A stretch of DNA of 64,000 bases from contig NC_081541.1 of assembly GCF_901000735.1 (NCBI RefSeq), forward strand, positions 7,061,021 to 7,125,020, given 5' to 3'. Every line of letters begins with the position of its first letter. Position 1 is the first letter of the stretch. Shown one piece after another: positions 47,304 to 59,891 of this stretch. The notes below the pieces were generated by a model. It was not told the origin of the DNA and did not search any database. It saw nothing but the letters and a program-made list of their open reading frames with translations. The stretch comes from Corylus avellana (taxonomy: Eukaryota > Streptophyta > Magnoliopsida > Fagales > Betulaceae). The position numbers and the translations under genes are program-made.

Positions 47304-49850
47304 TGTTGTCTGTCTGCAAGTTGAGAGAGAGAGAAAGGCGAAGGTGGTTCGCTGGAGTGAGACTGAGGAGGGTGTAGTGTATTCAGCGTTGTAGGAGTGG
47401 AGAGAGTGTTAAATGGGTAATTAATGGGAAGTTGAGGGGATTTATTTTAATAAAGACTGGTCTGAAAAGCAAGTAACGTTTGGTACTCTGTTTTACTGTG
47501 AGATGATTTTACCTAAATGACTATCGTGCCCTTGGCTTTCAGAACGGTTAATTGCAGAAGTTTTTCTCTATCCTCTGATGAATTCTGGTCTGTCTATGTT
47601 GACCGTCGATTTGGTGGGGACCAGGTAATGCGGTTATATTATTAGGTGATGGCTTACGAACGGATAGGATTGAGAGATATGGGAGAGCGTAGAGCCGGAT
47701 ATGATGACGGGTAGTACTTTAGCATAATGGAAGGAATAGGCGAGTGACACGTGGGAAGGTTGGCTAGTGAAGACAAAGTGCTCCCCCCATCATGTCCAAT
47801 GCAAAGGCCTGACTTGTCTCATAATCGGATGATCTTCCGTACTTTCTGACACGCGTGCCCTACCACTCATGCTTCAATAAACGGGCAACCGAGTAATGCT
47901 ATTTAATTATTTATATTATTTTTTTATAACCTTCTCCAATAATTACCTCAATAATAATTTATTTCTAAATTATCAATTGTGACAATTTATTTTTTAAATA
48001 ATTAAAATAATGATAATATATTCTTAATTTAAAAAAAATAAAACAAATTATCCTTACTAAAATAAAAATAAAATATTAAATTTTAATTCTTTTTTCAAAA
48101 TTTTAAAGGTATTTTTGTCTTATAAAAATTATATAGGGATAATTTTGTCATTTTTTTAGCATTTGGGGTACATTGTCATTGTTTTGGTAGTTTGAAAGGT
48201 AAATTGTCGTAATTAATAGTTTGAGAATAAATTATCATCGGAGTAATAGTTTGAGGAGTTAAGTGAACTTCTATTTTCTTTTATAAATACATCAAAAAAG
48301 TTAGATAATTCAACAGTAAACCTAAATGCAAACAAGAAAAATATTAATAAAAAATAAAAGCATCAAATAAATGATACCACCTTACATATTTTTGGTAAAA
48401 GTATCAGAAATAATAGCGCTAATAAAGATAATTAAATTAGAGTAAATAAGAGCATGACCCTCACGAGATGAGTCTAATACAATTGACATGACAACTTTTA
48501 AATTAAAAAATATATAAAAATAAATATAATTAATAATTAATTTTTTTTGCCACGTTATTATTATTATTTTAAAGTCATTTACATTTTTCTTTCTAATGAA
48601 CCCAATTTACATTGTGTTGACTAAAGCATACATGCTGCTAATATTGACTAAATTCTCAAAAATTGTGGGTCCGTCTAAAAAAAGGAAGGAAAGAAATTGG
48701 CAAGGTAAAAGATAAAGAGAAGTTGATGGGATAGGGTGGGAATCGGGGTGTTTGGTAATTTGGGTGCAAAAGGAGTTGCCTGCCTGCGGGCAGGGAATAA
48801 AAAAAAGAAAGGTGAGTTGTATCTTTTGCTTCTCGAAGTTCGGCATGATATATAGCTTTTGCTTTGGCTTTCATAATTTCGGGAAAACAATTCCTTTCTT
48901 GCTGCCTACTTGGATTCCGAATTCCTTGGCATCTATCCAAAACACGAATGCCCATTCAATCATGCTCTTTCAAAATCAAGTGCATCACCCTCCCAATCCC
49001 ATCCGTGATATAATAATCATCACATCCATGTGATCCGCGGATGATAAATGAACTCATCATCATCATCATCATAGCCATGAAATTGAGGTTCCACCTACAC
49101 CCATTATTCTTCAACCTCTCACATTTTGTATGTGACAAAATACGCTCCTATTCAGACCGTTAAAATATGTTGATTGGAATGGACGGCCCCGATTAGTCAA
49201 GTTATAGTCTCCTACAAAAATAGCATAAAATAGAAGATTATCATCGAAATTCCGAACAGGTCTTCTCTGTTTAAAAAATAATTATCAATCATTCGGTCTA
49301 AAGCTGTTATTAAGAAATTAATTGAATGTTGAAAACAGGAAGAAGAGTCAGTGGACGACTTTTTAATATATATTTATTTGGTCTTGAATGAAGGGCAGTA
49401 GTGAATTAAATTAATTAATAAGATAGATTCCTGAACGTTTCCCCATGCAAAGTATGATAAGAGAACTTTCAGTGGGGAGAGTAGGGTAGGACCCTAGGGA
49501 GCCTTGTGGTCCAACTTGCGCGGGACTTTTGCAGTGGGCCAAAAGGCCCAAAGCCTTAAAGTATCATTCTTCTTTTTAAAATTAAATATTTTAATAAATT
49601 AATAAAATTATGTGTAATACTAATGTCATTTCAAAATAGATAATATTTAGATCATCCCGAAATAGAAACAAGGGCAATAATATGAGAGGGAGGGATAGTA
49701 TTTTTATGTGTCATGAAGAACGTTAGATTGATATTTAAATAACTCAACATTATTATACCATCATTAGAAAGATATAAGGATTTTTATTTTTTTATTTTTT
49801 TCATTTTCTTTTAGTTGAGCAATAATAATAATATAAAGTTGTTTGCACCG
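47304..49850. other. Promoter of the LRR kinase and AT-rich intergenic DNA
   Basis: The first few hundred bases hold GA-rich leader sequence (GAGAGAGAGAAAG near 47320) and the promoter. Beyond 47.9 kb the DNA is very AT-rich with no supported gene. From about 49.43 kb it becomes similar to the region near 57.27 kb (ACTTTCAGTGGGGA, GAGCCTTGTGG), the outer edge of the kinase-array duplication. Confidence 0.4.
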
Positions 49851-50009
49851 AGTAATGTTAGAAACCATTTTTTTATTCTCCTAAAGTTGATGTGGCTTTC
49901 AAAATCACCATTGGATTAACATTCAAGTATGATTCATCTCAAATTTAATGATGATTTTAAAAGCCACATCAGCTTTAGGATGATAAAAAAAATGGTCCGT
50001 AGCATTAGT
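49851..50009. mobile_element. Foldback MITE, family A copy 3
   Basis: Ends AGTAATGTTAGAAACCATTT and, inverted, ACTAATGCTACGGACCATTT, continuing to CCTAAAGTTGATGTGGCTTT and its inverse. Clearly related to the copies at 16264 and 16570. It is absent at the matching place near 57.5 kb, so it entered after that duplication. Confidence 0.65.
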
Positions 50010-51377
50010 CATTTGCAAGGGTAAGATTTAAGATTAATTTTTTATGAGGCAAAGTAGGAATGATGGTGCAGCATGATAGCGGAAAAAGGACAAATACAAG
50101 ATTATGTCCTAATCACATTTTAAATTCACAAGTTTTGATATCTGACCCACCAAATGAAGCAAACAATAAAACTATAGAATCAGTCGAAGATCATATATGT
50201 GTAGGGCATATAAATCTATATAAATCATAATCTTAACAGTAAAAATAAATAGAGATAAGAAAATAAATGAAAATTAAAAATGCTTAGGGTGCTAGAAGTT
50301 CCTTAGAGACTAACATAATAGACCATGTGGCACTTACCACGTTACTCACAATCAAATAAGTGTTGCTAAGAATACTACAACTTTAACTACAAGTATTTGA
50401 CAAAATGTATGTGACTGTCTATAATTGATAAAATGATTAAGCATTTTTACTAACACATCATGTTTGTCAGGATATTTGTAGTAAAATTAGTATGATACCA
50501 AAATTTTCCTAATAAAATTTTAATTATTTCGTATTATGAACTTTAACTACTAACTTTTTCAAATCACTGGCATCTGGTTTAGCAATTTACCTATTTACTT
50601 TTACTATTCAATTTTAAAATATTATTTCCTAATCTATTTTGGGTTTTTATTTTTTTGTTGTTGCTATTTTTTACTAAAGGGCTGGCCAAAATAACCTTTT
50701 GCTATTTTCACTAGTCCAATATTGTAAAATGCTATTACAGTAAAAAATATAATTACCAATCAACACTAACAAAAATTACATATAAGCTATCCCTATTAAG
50801 TATAACTGGCATTTATAGCCTAGAAAAGGATAACTGGATTGGACACCATTCATCTTTTCCACCCTTTGACTGGAAAACTTGGCAACCTAACCTTCCTCTT
50901 TGGAAATATTAATCATCAAAAAAGGAAGCAAGCCTGACGCTTTGCCTATAATTTCTTGAGGCTCTGTAATGAGCTGCTAGTAGTACAACTAAGCTTCAAA
51001 AGTCACTTCTGGTGTTGGTCTCACCAAGTAAGATTTTGGTTATTTTGAAGTGCCTCTGATCATTGTGTACAGGGGCTTTCCTATTAGTTTTAAATTGTTA
51101 TACAAACATAATTTACAATTAATGGGTAATTACATAAAGACTTGGTGACATATTTACCAGGACTCACAACATTATTGATTGATAATGAAATCTATCAAGG
51201 CAGATATCATCTCGTAGTTTAGGTAATCAAAGGTGTTAAAAGTCTTTTAACTGTAATATGCATCCACAAGCTAATCATTGATACAATTTACAAATGATGT
51301 TAGTTGCTACTAAACATTAGAATATCTTTTTAAAGGAAATATGCATTTTAGGGCATTACAGAATCATACTCTAGTTC
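50010..51377. other. Duplicated 3' flank of the LRK10-like array
   Basis: Non-coding DNA sharing blocks with 57.7-58.3 kb and 62.5-62.9 kb (CACCCTTTGACT, GGCAACCTAACC, TTTGCCTATAATTTCTTGAG, TAATGAGCT). It shows that the duplication unit reaches well beyond the kinase stop codons. Confidence 0.6.
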
Positions 51378-54335
51378 TCACCTCATTGTTGTCAAAGAAT
51401 CTTCAGGTGATCTTGATGGCGAATGCAAGAAAGGCATGGGTGGTATTTGCAAGGATTCGAGACTCCCTTCCAACATACTCACAACTCTATTCATTGATGG
51501 CCGGCTCGAAGGGTTTGTTTGTATACACCATAAACTCACTATTATCATCTTCCTTACATGTTCATGATCTTCTTCATTCATAAGACCATGCAGTCCTAAA
51601 TCTTCATCTTGTTCAAGACGCTTGTAAATCCAATGAGGAAAAAATATTTCACTGGTATGATCAATCTCGACATCTATATTCCTTCTTCCTCCAACCATTT
51701 CAAAAACCATCATTCCATAGCTATAAACATCTGACTTGTGAGAAACCCCTCCAAAATTTCTACAAAATACTTCGGGAGCTATATATCCTACAGTCCCTCT
51801 CGCACCCAACATTGATACAATACTCTTTTCTCTAGGACATATTTTTGCAAGACCAAAATCAGAAATTTTTGGGCAGAAGTTCTCATTCAAGAGAATATTG
51901 TGAGGCTTTATGTCGAAATGTAAGATCCTTGTCCTGCAACCTCTATGTAAGTACTCTAATCCTCGAGCAATGCCAATTGCAATGTTGTATAATGTCTCCC
52001 ATTCCAATTGTCGATCAGACTTTGAAGGACTTTTGTTATATATAAACTTCTCTAGAGATCCATTCGGCATAAACTCATGGATGAGAGCTCTTTTAGAGCC
52101 CTCAAAGCAAAAGCCCATAAGAGAGACAATGTTGACATGAGAGGTCCTACTAATGCTTGCAACCTCGTTAATGAATTCCTCTCCATTACCTCTAGATTCC
52201 TTCAAAACCTTCACTGCCACAAGACATCCATCTTGTAACATCCCTTTATAGACACCACCATAGCCCCCTTTGCCTAATTTATGTCTAAAAGAGTTGGTCA
52301 TTTTCTTGATATCTGAGTAATGGTATCTTCTAATAACAAGAGGCCCATGGTTCCTTATAAAGGCCTCGACAGTTTGATGGTTTAAACTTTCCTTCTTCCA
52401 GAAACAAGTAATTTTATTTCTCTTAAAGCAATAGATTACAACCATCACAATTAGTGCTCCAGTTCCAGCAGATATGGCTGTAATCAAAGAATAGATATTA
52501 TGAAGTTATATGGTGCACAATCGAGATTAACTCGAACTTGAACTACCCATTGAGAGTGTGATCCTAAGCATTTTCTTGTAGTGACACCAGAGAAGACATG
52601 AAGAAGTATTGATTGCCAGAGAGGGAGACTTGGAGGAAAATCATGAGGTATATATGAAAAATTGTCAATTATAGGTACTCTAAAATTAAAAAAATGCAAC
52701 ACGGAAGTTTGAATACTTGAGAACAAGTTTAGAAGCCTTCCAATGGATTCCAGATATAACACATCCTTAGAACGATTAAAATGCAGAAAGTGGAGTCATT
52801 AGCAAACTTGTTTGGGGAACCTTATATCATTACACCCTTGGAATGAGTAAAGGAGGAGTTGCAATTTATGTGTTGAAGATATAGTAGATCACCACCAGAT
52901 GGAATAATAGCAACAAGAAGAGAAATGTTATACAAATTCTCACTCTCACACTCCAAAAAAGTACTGCATGCTCCCTGATGTAACATATTTTATTACAACT
53001 AGATTTTATATGGAACATTATTGAATTTTAGATTTAATGGTAATTTCACTGCTACGATAAGGAGTGCGTACTTGAGAGTGAGAATGTGTGTAACATTTGT
53101 CAACAAGAAATTTGATTGAAGAGGTATCTCACCTAATGTTATCGCCAGTTGCTTTGTGTCACTCCCTGCAACAGAAGATAGAAACATAGCAGATATTTGT
53201 TAAACAATGAAGATTGAAGTACGCAGCTAAATTGGCAGCCTTTGATCAATCCCTTTAAGGATGAGTAAGAAAGAAATGTCAAAACCAGCTCATATGTATC
53301 TGATATGGGTTTCATTGCAACAAAGATATTACTATTACTCATAATCTAAATTTGACACTAATCCAAATCAGCTCTATCGCTTTATAGGAGTGGATTAGGG
53401 CATGGAACAGAAATAATAGCAGCACATGTATTAGGAATAAATACAACGTAAAAAGACAGATTTTATATGCATTTTCATGAATGTATGTGTGTATCCCCAA
53501 ATATTTTGTGTTATTCCTAGGTCTATACCTTTCTCTGCATCGTCGCAATAAAGTTTTCCGTTGTGGCCTCGCTTACATTGATCTTCTCTGCATCCGTTAC
53601 ATCCTTGGTCACAAGAAAGCATCCCCTTGTCGTCGGGCCACAATGACCTCCTCCTTGATAACATCCGTAACATTCATCAGAGACATTCAGTTTAAGGTCG
53701 AACTCAACGGCTACCAGTTGAAACAGCTCATCTTCACCTGGCAACCACTTCCGATTCTTTGGGAACTGAATCGGATTCTTTGGGAACTGAATCAGATTCT
53801 TTGGGAGCTGAATAATTGAACATTCAGAGAGAGAACTAGGAACACTCTCGTTTGAACTACTATAGTAGATACTGTAGTCATCGCAGCTCATATTTTTAAA
53901 ATTTGTCGGCGTAGAAATGTTGCTATTGCTTTTGCATTTAAAAAGGGTCTGATTGGGCTGGGCGATTTCAAAAGAGAAGAACGAAGAGTTGGGAAAAGTC
54001 AAATTGGTTAAGGATTCGCATGCATCGGGTGTCAACTGCTTCCAAAGCTCTTCGTCAAAGATACGTATGGTGGTATTAGCCTGAGAGATGTTTAGAAATT
54101 TATATAGTTTTCCACCGTCCTCCAGATGGATCTTCAAAAAATCCGGATCGCGACAATCTACTGTGAAAACACCGCATTCTGGGTTTTCCTCCTTGGCGAA
54201 TGGAAAGCCAATCGAGCCCAGATGTCCACAGGGAAAGGGTGGACATTTTTGGGTGTATGTCTTTTCTCCTTCAGCAGAGTGAAGCAGCAGGAAATTTAAG
54301 AGAACAAAGAAAACGAACAGAAAGACAGAAGCCAT
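51378..54335 (-). CDS. LRK10-like receptor kinase: intact kinase exon, frameshifted ectodomain exon
   Basis: Exon 1 (54335-53529) encodes a signal peptide (MASVFLFVFFVLLNFLLLHS) and a WAK-type galacturonan-binding ectodomain (CPPFPCGHLGSIGFPF, FTVDCRDPDFLKI, MSCDDYSIYYSS). Exon 2 is 53165-53133. Exon 3 (52477-51378) carries a membrane helix and a complete kinase: [20 protein letters not shown], catalytic LHFDIKPHNILL (non-RD type), ISDFGLAK, APEVF. Exons 2 and 3 are open only if exon 1 ends in phase 1. The ectodomain frame ends in phase 0 and hits a stop in exon 2. A one-base loss near 53630-53645 explains this: downstream, the other frame reads PDDKGMLSCDQGCNGC and KLYCDDAEKG. An in-frame 8-residue repeat (LIQFPKNP) lies at about 53751-53822. 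As read, a full receptor is not made; sequencing error is possible. Confidence 0.75.
52478..53132 (-). other. Intron 2 of the LRK10-like gene
   Basis: Lies between the short exon 2 and the kinase exon. AT-rich with no transposon recognised. It shares blocks such as GATCCTAAGCATTTTCTTGT with the equivalent introns at 31.4 and 59.7 kb. Confidence 0.6.
53751..53822 (-). repeat. In-frame 24-bp triplicate in the ectodomain
   Basis: Three near-identical 24-bp units (GATTCTTTGGGAACTGAATC on the plus strand) encode LPKNLIQFPKNPIQFPKN. Near-identity implies recent slippage, and 24 bp keeps the frame. Confidence 0.85.
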
Positions 54336-54643
54336 ATCAAGATTCCCAATTCAGTACCGGAGAAGACAAAGAACACGACCAACAACTAGTTGCTCTAAAT
54401 TGAAATAACTTCTTTCCTTGTTTCTTGACTATATAACATTTAGATTCTGAGTTTAACACGCTAGTTGACTTGGAAATTGGAAATGGAAGACTTGTTTGTA
54501 ATACAAGGCCGAGAATAGAGCAAGTGACAATTGGTCTGTGCTTTCGGAAATTTCTTAATACCATCTTCCACATTGATTGTACTGAGGTGAGTGATTTTGC
54601 TGCCTATCTTCCCCATTGACGCGCATTACAAAGACTTAGACTT

Positions 54644-55286
54644 CAGGACCGGCCAGTATTTTTTGGGCCTTAGTTGAAACTTTTAAATTGGGCCTTTTTT
54701 TTAAAAAAAAAAAAATTATATATTAATTAAATAATATTTATTTTAATATTATTATTATATTTAGAGTTTTCATTGTTATTAATCCTTACAAAAATAAACA
54801 CAACAATAAAAAAATATTTTATTTTTTATGAATCCTTACCTCTTTGATATACCTGTTTCAAACAAAATCCATCAAAACAATTGACAAAAACTCATACAAA
54901 ACTCACAAGAAAAACCAAGCACAGAAATAAACATTACAAAAAAAAAAAAATTATGATTCCTTACCTCATTGATATACATGTTTCTCTCTCTCGCCTAGCC
55001 TCTCTCTCTCCATCATGTTCTGTTTTGAGTGAAACTAAGGATAGAGAAAAAAGAAGATAAGAGGAGAGGCTGTTGACAATTGAGAAGAAAAGAGAGAGAA
55101 AAAGAAAGGAAAGAAAGTGGGTGGTTAGATAGGGTTAAAATGATCTTTCAATATCAAATAATTTCGGATGCATAAGAAGATAGACTCTTTTAAGTATAAG
55201 GATATTTGCTTTTCTGGATTAATTGGTCTTATTTTACTATGAACTTATTATATTGGGGCCTTAAGTTTTTATGAAAACCTTAAATT

Positions 55287-55332
<46 letters not shown>

Positions 55333-55428
55333 AAAAAAAAATTTGCGCAAACTTTTTTTTTTTTTTTTTGGGGCCTTATTAATCGGGGGGTCCTAGGCCT
55401 CACTCGCCTAGTGGTCTAGCCGGCCCTA
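54644..55428. mobile_element. Non-autonomous hAT-like element
   Basis: Begins CAGGACCGGCCAG and ends CTAGCCGGCCCTA, a match to hAT-type CAGGGCCGGC termini. The flanks TTAGACTT (54636-54643) and CTTGACTT (55429-55436) match at 6 of 8. The interior is AT-rich and non-coding, with a long TA run (about 55290-55327). Confidence 0.65.
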
Positions 55429-55436
55429 CTTGACTT

Positions 55437-58300
55437 CCCTGACTCTTCAAAACCTCTCAACATTCAACAAAGTGATTACTCTTGATAATGACTAGAACCA
55501 AAATGAAAAAGATCTCTCCTCACCCATGTAAAACAGATTTTCTTTAAGGATTAAATACCTAATACTCCCTTAGAGTTTCATTTCTTTATTTTTTTTTTCT
55601 CATAGGGTTTGATTTTTATCATATGAGGTACCTGTGGTTTTCATAAACACAAAATTGGTCATTCTGTCCATTGACCGTTAGTTGACTTAACGGAAGTCCA
55701 CGTCACTGACACGTGGACCAATTAAAATTTGATATCTGGCATAAGTGGCCACGTCATTAGTGATGACTGTATATCAACATGCCAAGTTTTTTTTTTTTTT
55801 TTTTTTTAAAAAGGATAACAAATTAAAAATGCTGGTTTTTTTTTTTTTTGGTTAAATAGGTATTAAAACAATTAAAACAAACAAATAGATTTAAGATTTA
55901 AAACATAAAAACCATTGAATTAAAACATACTGATAAAAAATCAATTCTAAGGAGAGGATGAAGCTGCCAACAACGAACATCTGCTTTTCACCCAAACCCT
56001 GGGCTCTGGCTTCCTCCCCAACCCAACCCTAGTCTCCGGTATCCTCCCCAGTCTTTGGCAACTTTGCTTCCTCCCCAACCCACTGTTCGGCAACGAACCC
56101 CACTCTTCGGCGACATACCCAATGCCCATATCTTCCTTGACAGACCCAAATCCAACATAAAAACCTATGAAATTATGTAATTACGCTCATCAAAACTTAT
56201 GAAATTTAGGGTGATTATGTAATTTCATAGGTTTTAATGAGGGCAAAATTGGAATAGAGGGCATCAAAATCCCACGCGAGACGCACGTGGAATGATTTTC
56301 GTCTAATTAGACGGAAATTAGTAACGAATGGTTTGAATTGAAATTTTTTGAAACATTAGGGGGTACATTGTCCATTTTTAAACATTGATGTTCGAATTAA
56401 AAAACTCCTGAAACTTTAGGGAGTAAAGTGAATTTAAAAATTTTAAAAATATTTTAATCTTTTTCATAATCTTTTAGTAGATTAGACTCTTAACACAAAT
56501 GATACTTTATCAAAAAGGGAAAGTTCAGATTAAAAACATTACTTTTTATTAGATTAAACTCTTAACACAATGTCCTTGCCATGTTTCTTCGAAAGCTATA
56601 ACTCCTTGGTCCTATGGGTAGTACTGCAAATACTCGGGCTCTTCCGGCCTCTATAGCTGTAAAATTAAACAATATTACTAGTGGCGTATGAGTTCACGGC
56701 TCAGTAAGTAAAACCCCGAACAATCAGTATATGATGCCAGCCCTCTTTGCTTTATTATAACTTTATCTTAAAATTCATTAAAGAGTTTACTTTCACCGAA
56801 ACTGTTGTGAAAACTGCTTTTCTTGAAAACAAGTTGAGAGAGAATTTTTCTACTTAGTAGAACAATCTTACTTGAGTTTGAAGAAAGTCAAAATAGGAAA
56901 TAAACAAAATAGAGAAATAAAGAGAGAAATTGAGACAAGATCGGGTAATTCAGTGTTAGAAACATACATATATATATCTACCATTAGGAAAGGGTCCAAA
57001 TGTCTATATTTTTCTCTCATTTCTCAATATTTTTAAAATACAAAAGTCTCATATTTATAGTATAATTGAGATAAATAAATATGGTAATAAAATCTATTTG
57101 AAGCCCTAGAGACGAGAAATTATTCCACGTCCAGTAGCTTTTATTTGTTTCTTTACGCAGCAGGAAAAAAAAAAAAAAAGATTTAGTGCTATACAGGATT
57201 TGAATTTAATCCTTACTAACTTTTTTTTTTGTTTTTTTCGTCAATTAGCTATACGAGAATACAATAGATACCTGAACTTTCCCCATGTAAATTTGATGAG
57301 AAAAGAGTAATAGAACTTTCAGTGGGGACTAGGGATCGAGCCTTGTGGACCGACTGAAATGCAGCCTTTCTTCTTTTGAAAATAATATCTATTAAATAAA
57401 ATTTATAGCTTTTAAAAGTTTTTTTTTCCTTAATTCAATTAAATAATATTGAATTTATAATAAATTAAAATACAAATTAATAAAATTATGTGTAATGACT
57501 TTTCAAAATAGATAATATTTACATCATCTCGAAATAAAAACAAGATAGATAATATTTTCACGGCCACATCAAGTTTGTCGGGGCTTATAGTCAAATTGTA
57601 CTATCCAAATATTTTCTAATAAAATTTAATTGTTTAGTAATATTAACTGTCTGTGTTTCTAAGATGGTTATGTAAAAACTATAGTTACCAAATCACCACT
57701 AATAAAAATGACACATAAGATCCCTGTAAGTGAAACTGACAGTAATAGCCTAAATAAGGACAAGACAACACCCATCTTGTCCACCCTTTGACTCTGAAAT
57801 ACATGGCAACCTAACCTCGCTCTTTGGAAATATTGATCATAAAAAATGGCGGTTCTTGGAAATATTGATGCTAATAGAGCAGCGAGTCCTCAGGCTTTGC
57901 CTATAATTTCTTGAGATCGACTAGCTCTGTAATGAGCTCCTAGTAGTTCAACTAAGCTTCAACTAAGCCTGAGTGGTGATTGTTCTGATTAATTTTGAAG
58001 TGCCTCTGAAATTGTGTAGAGGGGTTTTCCTCTTAGTTTTAAATTATTAAACAAACATAACTCACAATTAATGGGTAATTACATAAAAACTCTGTTACAT
58101 ATTTACCATGACTCACAACATTATAGATTCATCATTCTTGATGGAAGTCACCACGGGAGATATCATCCCATAGTTTAGGCAATTAAAGTAGGTAAAGTCT
58201 TTAACTGTGATACGCATCCACAAGCTAATTATTGATGGAGTTCACAAAAGATAGCTTACCACTCAAGATTAAAATTTCCTTTAAAAGAAAAGGATGCATT
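55437..58300. other. Intergenic and duplicated 3' flank of the kinase array
   Basis: Contains T-runs (55789-55807, 55840-55850). A region at about 55550-56470 whose two ends are loosely inverse (CTCCCTTAGAGTTTCA versus CTCCCTAAAGTTTCAGG) may be an old transposon. From about 57.27 kb it is the paralogue of 49.4-51.3 kb. No gene is supported. Confidence 0.45.
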
Positions 58301-59867
58301 TTAGTGCATTATAGAATCATACTGTAGTGACACTGTTGTTGAAGAATCTTTTGGCGATCTCGTTGGCGAAGACAAGAAAGGCTTGGGTGGTACTTGCAAA
58401 GATTCGAGACTCCCTTCCAATAGATTCACAACTCTACTTATCGGTGGCCGGCTTGATGGGTCAGTCTGTATGCACCACAAACCTGCTATTATCATCTTCC
58501 TTGCAATTTTGTGATCCTCTTCTTTCATAAGGCCTCGTAGTCCTAGATCTTCATCTTGTTGAAGACGTTTGTAAATGTAATGTGGAAAAAATATTTCACT
58601 AGTACAATCAATCTCAGCATCTATATTTCTTCTTCCTCCAACCATTTCAAAGACTATCATTCCGTAGCTATAAACATCTGATTTGTGAGAGACCCCTCCA
58701 AAACTTCTACAAAATACGTCAATAGCTATATATCCTGCAGTCCCTCTCATACCCAACATTAAAATAATACTCTCTTCTCTTGCACATATTTTTGCAATGC
58801 CAAAATCAAAAATCTTTGGACAAAAGTTCTCATCCTAAAGAATATTACGAGGCTTTATGTCGAAATGCAAGATTCGTGTGTTGCAACTTTTATGTAAGTA
58901 CTCTAATCCTCGAGCAACGCCAAGTGCAATCCTGTATAATGCTTTCCATTCCAATCGTTGATTAGCCTTTGTATGACTTTTTTAATATATGAACTTCTCG
59001 AGAGATCCGTTAGACATAAACTCATAGATGAGAGCTCTTTTAGAGCCTTCAAAGCAAAAGCCCATAAAAGAGACAATGTTGACATGGGAGGTCCTACTAA
59101 TGCTTGCAACCTCGTTAATCAATTCCTCTCTGTTACCTCTAAATTCCTTCAAAACCTTCACTGCCACAAGACATCCATCTTCTAACTTCCCCTTGTAGAC
59201 ACCACCAAAGCCCCCTTCGCCTAATTTATCTCTAAAGAAATTGGTCATTTTCTTGATATTTGAATGACTGTATCTTCTAATAGCAAGAGGTCCTTGGTTC
59301 CTTAGAAAGGCTTGGATAGTTTGATTGGTTAAACTTTCCTTCTTCAAAGAATAAATGAAGCGTATTACAACCATCACGAGTCCAATTCCAGCAAATAAAG
59401 TGGTTGTATTAATCAAGGAATAGATATTACGAAAAGTTATGTGGTGAGTAAACAAGTCTAAAGGTCCGTTTGAGTTCGCAATTTGAAAAAGTGCGATTTA
59501 AAAATGTGATTTTAAAAACACAGTTAAGCATTTAGCCCTTAAAATCGCAGTTTAGGCTTTAAAATTGTGCGTTTTCAAATCGCAATTTTTTAAAATGTAA
59601 TTTCAAACAATTCATTTTCTACGATACCAAATTACACTTTTTGTTGATGAAATTGCAATGTGCACCCTAAATCGAACTAATTGAAAGTGTGATCCTAAAC
59701 ATTTTCTTGTAGTGACAGTACCAAACAAGAAATGAACAAGTTTTGATTGCCAAGAAGGAAAATAATGAACCATGAAAAATTGTCTATTATAGGTCCACAA
59801 GAAATTTGCTTAAAGATGTAAATATTACCTATTATTGCTACTATCATCAATTTGAATCTCCCATTCC
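58301..59867 (-). pseudogene. LRK10-like receptor kinase pseudogene (two stops, lost acceptor, no ectodomain)
   Basis: Exon 2 (59867-59829) and a kinase exon (about 59403-58301) are colinear with the intact copies. The frame is continuous but for TAA at 58984-58982 (after NGSLEKFIY, where relatives have Asn) and TAG at 58837-58835 (just after RNIL, next to the catalytic HFD). The intron acceptor, ACAG in relatives, is ATACAAC here, so splicing is lost too. The remaining kinase C-terminus is still well preserved (SHKSDVYSYGMIVFEMVGGR), implying recent death. The ectodomain exon is missing; a Mutator-like element and a DOMON relic stand in its place. A 165-bp MITE-like inverted repeat sits in the intron at about 59462-59625. 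Confidence 0.88.
59462..59625. mobile_element. MITE-like inverted repeat in the pseudogene intron
   Basis: The left end GGTCCGTTTGAGTTCGCAAT continues to AAAGTGCGATTTAAAAATG. The right end inverted reads GAATTGTTTGAAATTACATT and continues to AATTGCGATTTGAAAACG. Intron sequence resumes directly after it. The equivalent introns at 31.4 and 52.5 kb lack it. Confidence 0.55.
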
Positions 59868-59891
59868 CTGCATCAAAAGTCGCAAAAAATA

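Noticed and set aside
52478..52487. Kinase exons starting MITA at 52487 and 31366
   Set aside because: The apparent starts are TTG codons in intron sequence just before the acceptor; the exons are internal.
55550..56470. Possible long-arm transposon
   Set aside because: The arms are only loosely inverse and no target duplication was seen, so it is mentioned but not called.
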